Positions 57,718 through 64,000 of a stretch of 64,000 bases of DNA are shown piece after piece. The notes beneath the pieces are model-generated. The model saw only the letters and a program-made list of their open reading frames with translations. It did no database searches and was not told the origin of the DNA. The position numbers and the translations under genes were made by a program. Positions within the stretch are counted from its first letter, which is position 1. Each line of letters opens with the position of its first letter. The stretch is from an uncultured Pelagibacteraceae bacterium (GTDB lineage: Bacteria; Pseudomonadota; Alphaproteobacteria; Pelagibacterales; Pelagibacteraceae), in the NCBI GenBank assembly GCA_902560685.1, contig CACEMT010000002.1, positions 64,861 to 128,860 of the forward strand, written 5' to 3'.

Positions 57718-58368
57718 ATGAAATTTAGTTTAAATACAAAAATCATAAAACCAGGAAATAATATTAAAAATGCTATAATTTTACTCCATGGTTATGGAGG
57801 AGACGGTAACGATATAAGTGCAGTGACGCTTAACTGGAAAAGATTTCTACCCGAAACAATATTCTTCTGTCCTGATGGTATCGAAAACTGTCCAATTAAT
57901 CCAGGTGGTTTTCAATGGTTTGGTTTAGATAAAGATGACCCAGCGTATATTCTTGAAGAATCGATTAAAGCTGAAGAAAAATTAAATATTTTTATAAATG
58001 AAATTAGTTCAGAATATAATTTAGATAATTCTAAAATTTGTATATCAGGTTTTAGCCAAGGTTGTATGATGTCTATAAATTTAGGTTTAACGGCAAAAGA
58101 AAATTTTAATTGTATTGTAGGATTTTCAGGAAAAATAATTGATAAAGAAAATATATCAAAGAGAATAAAATCTAAAACAAAAATGCTTTTAATCCATGGA
58201 GATCAAGATGTTGTTGTACCACCAAGCCATTTACTAGAAGCAAAAGATTTTTTAATGAGACATAAAATAAATGTTGAAACTAAAATGATAAAAAATTGTG
58301 GGCATCATATTCCAATTGAAGCTTCTAGCATTGCACTAAACTATATAAAAAAAAACTTATATATTTAA
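57718..58368 (+). CDS. Carboxylesterase/phospholipase family alpha/beta hydrolase
   Basis: A 216-aa serine hydrolase of the Abhydrolase_2 (YpfH/EstB-like) family. ILLHGYGGDGNDIS provides the oxyanion region, GFSQGCMMSINLGLT the nucleophile (GxSxG) near residue 115, LLIHGDQDVVVPPSHLLEA the Asp and KNCGHHIPIE the His. No signal peptide. It follows tlpA by 15 nt on the same strand. The natural ester substrate cannot be deduced. Confidence 0.87.
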   Translation: MKFSLNTKIIKPGNNIKNAIILLHGYGGDGNDISAVTLNWKRFLPETIFFCPDGIENCPINPGGFQWFGLDKDDPAYILEESIKAEEKLNIFINEISSEYNLDNSKICISGFSQGCMMSINLGLTAKENFNCIVGFSGKIIDKENISKRIKSKTKMLLIHGDQDVVVPPSHLLEAKDFLMRHKINVETKMIKNCGHHIPIEASSIALNYIKKNLYI

Positions 58369-58430
58369 TAAAATTTTAATAAATATTTTGTACCATTGAT
58401 TAATAAAATTAATTAAGTTAGTCTTATTTT

Positions 58431-59000
58431 ATGAATAATACTTTTAATGCCTTCAGTTCTTTAGAAAAATGTCCTGCGCTTGTTTTGAACGCAGACTATA
58501 GACCATTAAGCTATTATCCACTTTCTCTATGGAGTTGGCAGGACTCTATAAAATCAGTTTTTTTAGATAGAGTTTCTATAGTAAGTTATTATGATAGGGT
58601 GATTAGAAGTCCTTCATTTAGTATGAAGTTACCAAGTGTGATTGCTTTAAAAAGTTATATTAGACCACAAACCAATCCAAATTTTACAAGGTTTAATGTT
58701 TTTTTAAGAGATAAGTTTTCATGCCAATATTGTGGTAATAAAAAAGATTTAACTTTTGATCATTTGCTACCAAGATCAAAAGGTGGAAAAACTAATTGGG
58801 ATAATGTAGTAACAGCTTGTTCGGCATGCAATGTACAAAAAGGAGGAAGATTACTTAAATTCTCTGGAATGACATTAAATCAAAGACCGTATCAGCCAAC
58901 AACGGAAGACTTACATAAAAATGGAAAAAATTTTCCTCCAAACTTTCTGCATAAAAGTTGGATTGATTATTTGTACTGGGATGTGGAGCTAGAGCCTTAA
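58431..59000 (+). CDS. HNH endonuclease family protein (RRXRR/McrA-like, conserved in alphaproteobacteria)
   Basis: A 189-aa protein whose C-terminal half is an HNH module: FLRDKFSCQYCGNKK (zinc CxxC), LTFDHLLPRSKGGKTNWDNVVTACSACNVQKGGR (in pieces: TFDHLLPRSKGG, CSACNVQKGGR), giving the His-Asn-His set and two CxxC pairs. The N-terminal half (LNADYRPLSYYPLSLWSWQDSIKSVFLDRV in outline) is the domain that accompanies this family in housekeeping contexts; it is not linked to a restriction-modification or phage locus here. Stops abut with coq7: TAA on the plus strand is immediately followed by TTA. Confidence 0.85.
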   Translation: MNNTFNAFSSLEKCPALVLNADYRPLSYYPLSLWSWQDSIKSVFLDRVSIVSYYDRVIRSPSFSMKLPSVIALKSYIRPQTNPNFTRFNVFLRDKFSCQYCGNKKDLTFDHLLPRSKGGKTNWDNVVTACSACNVQKGGRLLKFSGMTLNQRPYQPTTEDLHKNGKNFPPNFLHKSWIDYLYWDVELEP

Positions 59001-59534
59001 TTAAATTTTTTCAGAAATACCGATTGCAATTTTAGATCCAGTTTTTATTATTTTATCCATTATTGAATAAAAACCCTTCTTAGTTGCTCCTTCTTCATAT
59101 GCAATATCTTTATGTTGTAGTTCGTCATTTCTAAACTTAACAATTTTTTTTTTAAGTTCTTTTTCATCATTTTTTAGTTGGTTAATTTGATTTTGATAGT
59201 GTTGATCAATTACTTCTTCTACTGAAGCAGTACATAGCATTGTTGCTTTTTTTCCAATTATAGCAGATCCAAAACCAAGCCCAACTCCTAATAAGTCCCA
59301 TAACGGTAGAAATTTTGTGGGTTTAATATTTCTTTTTTTAATTTCTTTTTCAAAATAATCACAATGCTCTTTTTCATGAACTTGCATTTCTTCGATTTTT
59401 TTTTTTAATTTTTCATTTTTAATTATAGTATTTAAAGCTAAAAGTTGTCCCTCATAAATTTTGATCGCACCTCTTTCTCCAGCATGATCAACTCTAATAA
59501 ATTCTTCTACTTTATTTTTATTTGTTTTTTTCAT
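59001..59534 (-). CDS. coq7: Demethoxyubiquinone hydroxylase (Coq7/UbiF-type di-iron)
   Basis: Penultimate step of ubiquinone synthesis; UbiE and UbiB are encoded at 47-50 kb. The di-iron ligands are in RVDHAGERGAIKIYEGQ, MQVHEKEHCDYFE, ASVEEVIDQHY and RNDELQHKDIAYEEGA, the two ExxH pairs plus two Glu of ferritin-like Coq7. 177 aa is normal. It overlaps dsbB by 17 nt. Confidence 0.95.
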   Translation of the reverse strand: MKKTNKNKVEEFIRVDHAGERGAIKIYEGQLLALNTIIKNEKLKKKIEEMQVHEKEHCDYFEKEIKKRNIKPTKFLPLWDLLGVGLGFGSAIIGKKATMLCTASVEEVIDQHYQNQINQLKNDEKELKKKIVKFRNDELQHKDIAYEEGATKKGFYSIMDKIIKTGSKIAIGISEKI

Positions 59535-59997
59535 TTTTAATTACTTTTAAAATTAATATAAAAATTATAAACGATAACAAAAAGTTTATTGTCGCAAGAG
59601 ACAATCCTAAAATTCGAAAATCAACATTTTTACAACTATTTACCTTTGAATTTAGTAATTTTAAAAGTTCATTTTTATCTGTAATGCTTAATGAACTTCC
59701 TGTACAACCTGTAAATTCTTTAAATATTTCTTGTTCTATTCCAACATGATATCCCGAAAGTATAAAACTTAAAAAGAAAACTAATAACAATGCATATAAC
59801 CAAATTAAATTTTTTGTGTAGCTTATTCCTAAGAAAGTTAAAAAAATTGCAACTAAATATGGTATTCTTTGATAAATACATAATTTACAAGGGCTATATC
59901 CTAAAAAAAATTCAATATATAAAGCTATCAATAATGAAAGCAGAGATATAATAAAAATAATTGTATAAAACTTTTTAATTTCAAAAATATTGTTCAT
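59518..59997 (-). CDS. dsbB: Disulfide bond formation protein B (DsbB family)
   Basis: Inner-membrane quinone-dependent oxidant of DsbA-type proteins. Four hydrophobic segments are visible in 159 aa. The first Cys pair lies in SPCKLCIYQRIPY near residue 36 (CxxC, with the Arg conserved in DsbB), the second pair as GCTGSS and NSCKNV in the second periplasmic loop near 98 and 119. The gene lies between coq7 and the DedA gene; no dsbA is in the window. Confidence 0.87.
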   Translation of the reverse strand: MNNIFEIKKFYTIIFIISLLSLLIALYIEFFLGYSPCKLCIYQRIPYLVAIFLTFLGISYTKNLIWLYALLLVFFLSFILSGYHVGIEQEIFKEFTGCTGSSLSITDKNELLKLLNSKVNSCKNVDFRILGLSLATINFLLSFIIFILILKVIKNEKNK

Positions 59998-60001
59998 AAA
60001 T

Positions 60002-60607
60002 TTACATGATAAAATTATTTAAAAACTTATAAACAAAATAAGCAAATATTATTAAAATTATAGAAGCAATTATAGATATTTTAAATAATTTTTTTTCAAT
60101 TAATAATTTCATTGCTGAGCCAAAATTTCCAATTAAAAATGCAATTAAGAAGAATCTTGAACCCCTAGTTAATAAAGAAATAGTGACAAAATATATTATG
60201 TTAAAATGTATAAACCCACTACTTATGGTTAAGAGTTTAAAAGGCACAGGTGAAAATCCTGCTATTGCCAGTAAAGTCATCCATGCTATTACTCCCCCTT
60301 CTGAAGATACTTTATTTTTCCAGAAAGATGGGTCTACACCATAAAATTCAAAAATTTTTATACCAATTTCATTAAAAAAAACATAACCAATAAAATATCC
60401 TAAACAAGCTCCAAGAACAGAACCTATTGTGGCGATTAATGCAATTTTAATCCACTCATGTCTTTTTGCTATAGTCATTGGAATGATTAATACATCAGGA
60501 GGTATTGGAAATATGAAACTTTCTATAAATGAAATAAAACCTAAAAAAAATTTTGATTTTTTATGACCTGCTAATTTAATTGATTTTAAATAAAGTTCTT
60601 TGAACAT
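60002..60607 (-). CDS. DedA/VTT family inner-membrane protein
   Basis: A 201-aa polytopic protein with 4-5 hydrophobic segments. The DedA/SNARE-associated (VTT) core is seen in FIFPIPPDVLIIPMTIA, IGSVLGACLGYFIGY and LLAIAGFSPVPFKLLTISSGF, the last being the re-entrant F/GRxxPxxR/K-type motif in its YqaA-like form. DedA proteins are involved in lipid scrambling such as undecaprenyl-phosphate recycling; this branch (YqaA) is uncharacterised. Four nt upstream of dsbB start on the same strand, so a coupled DedA-dsbB-coq7 run. Confidence 0.83.
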   Translation of the reverse strand: MFKELYLKSIKLAGHKKSKFFLGFISFIESFIFPIPPDVLIIPMTIAKRHEWIKIALIATIGSVLGACLGYFIGYVFFNEIGIKIFEFYGVDPSFWKNKVSSEGGVIAWMTLLAIAGFSPVPFKLLTISSGFIHFNIIYFVTISLLTRGSRFFLIAFLIGNFGSAMKLLIEKKLFKISIIASIILIIFAYFVYKFLNNFIM

Positions 60608-60675
60608 ATTTTCTTTTAATACAATAATTCTTCTTATACTATTAATTTATAAACAAATTAATGATAATTAAATTA

Positions 60676-60762
60676 GGGCGAATGGCGGAACTGGTAGACG
60701 CGTTGGACTCAAAATCCAATAGTAGTAATACTGTGAGAGTTCGATTCTCTCTTTGCCCACCA
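60676..60762 (+). tRNA. tRNA-Leu (anticodon CAA)
   Basis: 87 nt with encoded CCA. Acceptor stem GGGCGAA pairs with TTTGCCC (one G-T), discriminator A. D-arm GCGGAACTGGTAGACGC, anticodon arm TTGGA-CTCAAAA-TCCAA with CAA at 60710-60712, a long type II variable arm (AGTAGTAATACT), and T-arm GAGAGTTCGATTCTCTC. It reads TTG codons, which are rare in this AT-rich genome, where TTA dominates. It is the only tRNA gene in the window, and the gene for an acyl-CoA synthetase begins 8 nt after the CCA. Confidence 0.97.
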
Positions 60763-60769
60763 AAAAATT

Positions 60770-62470
60770 ATGGATTTAAAAAAAATAAATAGTTTAACTG
60801 AATTATTTTTTATTCAGTATGAAAAACAAAAAGATAAAAATAAAATATTATTATCATCTTTAAAAGAACCTAGAAAAAACTATAGTTGGCAACAAACATT
60901 TGAATTAATCAATAATCTTTCTTATGAATTGAAAAAATATGTAATCAAAGGTGATAGATGCTTATTGATCTCTGAGAATAGACCTGAGTGGTTTATTTCT
61001 GATATTTCAATAATGTTATCAGAATCTATAACAGTTCCAGCCTATACAACTTATGCTGAAAGAGATTATGAATATATAATAAATGACTGCAAACCATCGG
61101 TAGTTTTTGTTTCAAACACAGAACAATTTAAAAAAATTAAAAATATAATTAAAAATAAAGATTTTATAAAAAAAGTATTTTCTTTTGAAAAATTAGAGAT
61201 ATCAAATCAAGATCAATATATAAATATTAATAACTTAATTCTAAATAATAAAAATAATAATTTTAAAACAAAAATTACAAGAAAAGATGTAGCATGTATT
61301 ATCTATACTTCTGGAACTCAGGGAAATCCCAAAGGTGTAATTTTAAGTCATGGAGGAATTTTAAATAATTGTGAAGGTGCAATAGAAATTTTAAAACCAT
61401 TAATAAATAAAGATCAAATAAGATTTTTGACCTGGTTACCTTTGTCTCACTCCTACGAACATACAGTTCAATTTGTTCAAATTACTGTTTCAGCTAGAGT
61501 ATTTTATGCAGAGAGTATTGAAAAACTAATAAAAAATATGAGTGATTGTAGTCCAGAAATTATGACTGCTGTTCCAAGATTTTATCAAAATCTTTATCAA
61601 AAAATTAATGCAAGTTTTAGTAAAGCAACAGGAGTAAAAAAAGTGCTTGTTCAAAAAATGCTAAACCTTGGACTTAAAAAAATTAAAAAAGAACCTTTAA
61701 ATTTAATAGAAAAAATCCAGGATGGTATTTTAGAGAAAATAGTAAGGAAAAAAATCAAGGCTCAATTCGGAGGATCTCTAAAAACATTTGTTTCAGGAGG
61801 AGGAGCTCTTGATAAAGAGGTAGGATTTTTTTTAAATGCTATAGGTCTTCCAACATTGCAAGGTTATGGTCTAACAGAAGCATCTCCAGTAGTGAGCTGC
61901 AATCCAATACATGACATTAGAGTAGAAACAGTTGGACCTCCTTTTAAAGGAAATGAAGTAAAAATTGCTGAGGATGGAGAAATTCTTGTGAAAGGTGAAA
62001 ATGTTATGCTTGGCTATTGGAATAACAAAGAAGAAACAGACAAAGTTTTAAAAGATGGATGGCTTCATACAGGAGATATAGGAGTTTTTGAAAACAATTA
62101 TTTAAAAATAACAGATAGGAAAAAAGATATTTTAATTACTCCAGGTGGAGATAATATTTCACCATTAAAAGTCGAAAATGAATTAGCTAATTCTGAAATA
62201 ATTGATCAAGCAATTGTTTATGGAGATAGTAAACCATATCTTGTAGCACTGTTAGTTCTTAGTGACGAAAAAAAATCATTAACAGATGAAGAAATTAAAC
62301 AGGAAATAGAAAAAACAAATAAAAAATTATCTAAAATAGAAAATATTAAAAAATTTTTTACAATTAATGAAAAATTTTCAATTGAAAATGGAATGTTAAC
62401 ACCAACTTTAAAGTTAAAAAGATTTAAAATTATACAAAAATATAAAAATTTGTTTGAAAAACTTTATTAA
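60770..62470 (+). CDS. AMP-forming long-chain acyl-CoA synthetase (FadD15-like)
   Basis: A 566-aa adenylate-forming enzyme activating fatty acids. P-loop ACIIYTSGTQGNPKGVILSHGG near residue 180; LQGYGLTEASPVVSCNP; LKDGWLHTGDIGVFENNYLKITDRKKDILITPGGDNISP (in pieces TGDIG and RKKDILITPGG) with the hinge and the catalytic Lys region. This corresponds to the long-chain fatty-acid ligase group with an extended linker. The ATG is 8 nt after the tRNA-Leu CCA end, without SD, so its mRNA probably arises by tRNA processing from a common transcript. Confidence 0.9.
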   Translation: MDLKKINSLTELFFIQYEKQKDKNKILLSSLKEPRKNYSWQQTFELINNLSYELKKYVIKGDRCLLISENRPEWFISDISIMLSESITVPAYTTYAERDYEYIINDCKPSVVFVSNTEQFKKIKNIIKNKDFIKKVFSFEKLEISNQDQYININNLILNNKNNNFKTKITRKDVACIIYTSGTQGNPKGVILSHGGILNNCEGAIEILKPLINKDQIRFLTWLPLSHSYEHTVQFVQITVSARVFYAESIEKLIKNMSDCSPEIMTAVPRFYQNLYQKINASFSKATGVKKVLVQKMLNLGLKKIKKEPLNLIEKIQDGILEKIVRKKIKAQFGGSLKTFVSGGGALDKEVGFFLNAIGLPTLQGYGLTEASPVVSCNPIHDIRVETVGPPFKGNEVKIAEDGEILVKGENVMLGYWNNKEETDKVLKDGWLHTGDIGVFENNYLKITDRKKDILITPGGDNISPLKVENELANSEIIDQAIVYGDSKPYLVALLVLSDEKKSLTDEEIKQEIEKTNKKLSKIENIKKFFTINEKFSIENGMLTPTLKLKRFKIIQKYKNLFEKLY

Positions 62471-62583
62471 ATTCATTTTGTAAAAAATTGTTTATTAATC
62501 GCTATTTATCTAACTTTTTCAAGTATTTTAAAAAATATAAAAAAAATAAATTTTTTTTTAAAATTTTGTTATTAATTAAAGAA

Positions 62584-62643
62584 TTGACATAACTAAACAA
62601 AAAAAATAAAAACGTAGTTAATAAACGAATCATAAAGATTCGT
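62584..62643 (+). promoter_or_regulatory. Promoter and 5' hairpin of the 27-aa basic gene
   Basis: A consensus TTGACA (62584-62589), 17 nt, then TAAAAA (62607-62612) as a weak -10. Starting near 62619, the transcript would open with a perfect hairpin ACGAATC-ATAAA-GATTCGT (62625-62643), then an A-rich stretch and a strong SD GGGAG at 62652-62656. The preceding part of the spacer, 62471-62583, is AT-rich and shows nothing else. Confidence 0.6.
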
Positions 62644-62662
62644 AAAAAAAAGGGAGCTAAAG

Positions 62663-62746
62663 ATGGCTAAAAGAAGAAAAAAAGCTGCTAAAAAGAAAAC
62701 TAAGAAAAAAGCTAAAAAAGCTAAGAAAAGAAGAAGAAGAAGATAA
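62663..62746 (+). CDS. Protamine-like 27-aa Lys/Arg/Ala protein (not in ORF track)
   Basis: The frame encodes MAKRRKKAAKKKTKKKAKKA then KKRRRRR: 13 Lys and 7 Arg in 27 residues, plus Ala, with no acidic residue. It has its own promoter, 5' hairpin, strong SD and a perfect terminator 24 nt after the stop, so the transcript is only about 190 nt. It resembles the basic tails of histone H1-like or Hc1-like bacterial proteins, or of ribosome-associated peptides, but is a free-standing peptide. Likely nucleic-acid binding by charge; actual function unknown. Beside carD, another DNA-binding regulator with a Lys-rich tail. Confidence 0.75.
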   Translation: MAKRRKKAAKKKTKKKAKKAKKRRRRR

Positions 62747-62770
62747 ATTAGTATTCTTTTTAATAAATTG

Positions 62771-62809
62771 CGCTTCTCATGGCATTAGTTATGAGAAGCG
62801 TTTTTTTTT
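62771..62809 (+). terminator. Rho-independent terminator after the 27-aa gene
   Basis: CGCTTCTCAT-GGCATTAGTT-ATGAGAAGCG: a perfect 10-bp stem with a 10-nt loop, then nine T. It lies between the 27-aa gene and the convergent carD, whose stop codon is at the end of the T tract. On the minus strand there is no T tract, so it serves the plus strand only. Confidence 0.93.
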
Positions 62810-63653
62810 ATTCAATTGTTTCAGTTAATTCTTCAGTTTGTGCCGTCTGTACTTTTTCTACAACTGGCTTCAGTGCTTGTTTTTCAAGATTTCTTTTTAA
62901 AGCTTTATCAAGTTTTTTTTGTGTATCTTCTAAACTTGCGCCAAGAATAATTTGAAATTCCATTAATATTCTTTCGTATGCTTTTTCAAAAAGTTGTCTT
63001 TCACTATAAGATTGATCTACCATTAAATCATCACCTTTATTTAAATCTCTAACAACCTCAGCTAAATCATAAATTTTTCCAGAAGAAATTTTAGCTTCAT
63101 ATTCCTGAGCTCTTCTACTCCACATTGATCTTTTTATTTTTGGTTTACTCTTTAAAATACTTATACATTTATTTAATTGGTTTATCGTGGCTAGTGGTCT
63201 TAAATTAGATTGTTTATTTACGGGAACCATTCCATTTGCTTTGTCCTTTTCAAACTTTAGGACATACGTTTCAACATCAATACCACCTATATTTATTTTT
63301 TTAAACTCTGTTATTTGACCTACTCCATGTTTTGGGTAAACAACATAGTCCTTAACTTTATATATTTTTTTTTCAGAGGGTTGAACTTTTATTTTTTTAA
63401 TTTCTGGTTTCTGATCTGGCCCTCTTGAAACTTTAATATTCTCTTGTTTTTCAGAAGGTTTATCTGAAGTTTTAATTTCTTTAATCTTTTTAACTATTTT
63501 TTTTACTTTTAAATTTTTTTTCTTTTGTTTATTAACAATTTTTATTTTTTTATTAGATATCTTTTTCTTAGCAGTTTTTGCCTTACTTTTTTTTTTAATT
63601 TTTTTGGATTTAAAGGTTTTCTTTAAAATATTTTTCAAATTTATTTTCTTCAT
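62808..63653 (-). CDS. carD: CarD/CdnL-family RNA-polymerase-binding regulator with Lys-rich N-terminal tail
   Basis: CarD/CdnL proteins bind RNA polymerase beta subunit and stabilise open promoter complexes. The CarD domain begins near residue 97: [20 protein letters not shown] (RID), with the C-terminal helical DNA-binding part including [19 protein letters not shown] and [19 protein letters not shown]. Residues 1-95 are an extension of mostly Lys, Ile, Ser with almost no acidic residues ([16 protein letters not shown]). About 281 aa versus about 165 in relatives. The start overlaps fdxA by 44 nt; a later start is possible, but the frame stays open and basic throughout. Confidence 0.88.
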   Translation of the reverse strand: MKKINLKNILKKTFKSKKIKKKSKAKTAKKKISNKKIKIVNKQKKKNLKVKKIVKKIKEIKTSDKPSEKQENIKVSRGPDQKPEIKKIKVQPSEKKIYKVKDYVVYPKHGVGQITEFKKINIGGIDVETYVLKFEKDKANGMVPVNKQSNLRPLATINQLNKCISILKSKPKIKRSMWSRRAQEYEAKISSGKIYDLAEVVRDLNKGDDLMVDQSYSERQLFEKAYERILMEFQIILGASLEDTQKKLDKALKRNLEKQALKPVVEKVQTAQTEELTETIE

Positions 63654-63936
63654 TTTTAAATTTTTCGTTATCTAATGGTGGCTCTTTTTTTTTTGAAATA
63701 TTTGGCCAAATTTCTGAATATTTTGTATTTATATCTAACCATTTTTCAATACCTTCGTTTGTATCTGGCTCAATAGCATCGATTGGACACTCAGGTTCAC
63801 AAACGCCACAATCTATACACTCATCTGGTTTTATTACAAGCATATTTTTTCCCTCATAAAAACAATCTACTGGGCAAACCTCTACGCAATCCATCAACTT
63901 ACATTTGATACATTTTTCGTTAACTATATAAGTCAT
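63610..63936 (-). CDS. fdxA: 7Fe ferredoxin FdxA
   Basis: A 108-aa electron carrier. The first cluster motif [21 protein letters not shown] matches the Azotobacter-type 7Fe ferredoxin (3Fe-4S plus one Cys for the second cluster) and the second is [12 protein letters not shown] (4Fe-4S). The C-terminal about 45 residues end polar. fdxA directly upstream of carD is conserved in alphaproteobacteria. Its ATG overlaps the stop of the preceding gene (ATGA). Confidence 0.94.
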   Translation of the reverse strand: MTYIVNEKCIKCKLMDCVEVCPVDCFYEGKNMLVIKPDECIDCGVCEPECPIDAIEPDTNEGIEKWLDINTKYSEIWPNISKKKEPPLDNEKFKNEENKFEKYFKENL

Positions 63937-64000
63937 TTTTTTAAATTATTTATTACTCTTTTTTTTGTGTCGCCTACAATTTTTGGGTCTAAGTAAAGTA
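63933..64000 (-). CDS. C-terminal end of an unidentified gene (cut by window edge)
   Basis: On the minus strand, the frame [21 protein letters not shown] runs from the right edge to a TGA that overlaps the fdxA start as ATGA, the spacing typical of genes in this genome. The 21 residues give no family. In other alphaproteobacteria an S4-domain RNA-binding protein gene often precedes fdxA, so that is the likely identity by context only. Confidence 0.5.
   Translation of the reverse strand, partial: LYLDPKIVGDTKKRVINNLKK

Noticed and set aside
58431-59000. HNH protein as a homing endonuclease or defence nuclease
   Set aside because: It has the N-terminal domain of the conserved housekeeping HNH family, and lies between ordinary genes without methylase, intron or phage context.
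60650-60780. tRNA-Leu as integration site of a mobile element
   Set aside because: No integrase, no duplicated tRNA 3' end and ordinary housekeeping genes on both sides.

Overview
This 64 kb window is a compact, very AT-rich chromosomal segment with the gene content and order of an alphaproteobacterium of the SAR11 clade (Pelagibacterales). The evidence is the strong A/T bias in codons and spacers, spacers that are mostly 0 to 50 nt, Lys/Asn/Ile-rich proteins, alphaproteobacterial gene clusters (DUF3576-leuS-lptE-holA-parB; irr next to fabA-fabB-fabI; mutM / ubiE-ubiB-coaBC-dut; argH-lptM-lysA; fdxA-carD) and small-genome features such as shortened proteins. I cannot name a species or strain from sequence alone. 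I saw no insertion sequence, prophage, CRISPR array, integrase or restriction system; the content is almost entirely housekeeping.

Layout. 1-5.3 kb: 3' end of parB, facing the minus-strand run DUF3576 lipoprotein, leuS, lptE, holA. 5.3-6.5 kb: a monocistronic outer-membrane porin with a strong terminator. 6.5-11.5 kb: a ThiE/TenI-like gene and yggS starting back to back, a YkuD transpeptidase, an orphan winged-helix regulator followed by a 35-aa ArfA-like gene absent from the ORF track, then pfkB-type kinase, nth and dapB. 11.4-15.2 kb: the grpE, dnaK, dnaJ chaperone genes. 15.2-20.8 kb: rdgB, an LpoA-like lipoprotein-family gene, rsmI, a BON lipoprotein and maeB. 20.8-26.5 kb: murJ, trpS, Nfu, a Bax-type glucosaminidase, a polysaccharide deacetylase and a half-length tsaB. 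26.5-32.3 kb: fur, miaB, phoH, ybeY, lnt, metK. 32.3-38.9 kb: an attenuator-like hairpin and nusA-infB-rbfA-rpsO-pnp, without rimP or truB. 38.9-41.7 kb: fabA-fabB-fabI and two overlapping small ORFs not in the track. 41.8-44.5 kb: irr and katG, with an Irr-box-like palindrome in front of katG. 44.6-49.7 kb: ubiE-ubiB-coaBC-dut-moeB-SH3. 49.7-53.7 kb: mutM, rpsT, dnaA, dnaN. 53.7-57.1 kb: argH-lptM-lysA-plsC. 57.2-60.6 kb: tlpA, an esterase, an HNH protein, coq7, dsbB, a DedA protein. 60.7-64 kb: tRNA-Leu(CAA) abutting an acyl-CoA synthetase gene, a tiny 27-aa Lys/Arg/Ala protein with its own promoter and terminator, carD with a Lys-rich N-terminal tail, fdxA, and the tail of one more gene.

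How the genes work together. The window covers replication initiation and clamp (dnaA, dnaN, holA), segregation (parB), transcription elongation and initiation of translation (nusA, infB, rbfA, rpsO, rpsT), RNA turnover (pnp), tRNA modification and charging (miaB, tsaB, leuS, trpS), protein folding (grpE-dnaK-dnaJ), ribosome rescue (ArfA-like), envelope building (lptE, lptM, lnt, murJ, LpoA-like, Bax-like, L,D-transpeptidase), fatty-acid synthesis, ubiquinone synthesis, lysine and arginine synthesis, and iron/oxidative-stress control (fur, irr, katG).

No large unknown system is visible. The less ordinary observations are small: a 27-aa protamine-like gene with a 5' hairpin and terminator; a naturally short ArfA; two coupled mini-ORFs after fabI; six convergent gene pairs that share one 4-nt stop overlap; apparently leaderless rpsT and katG transcripts; a leader hairpin that now precedes nusA directly; and an Irr-box-like site at katG.
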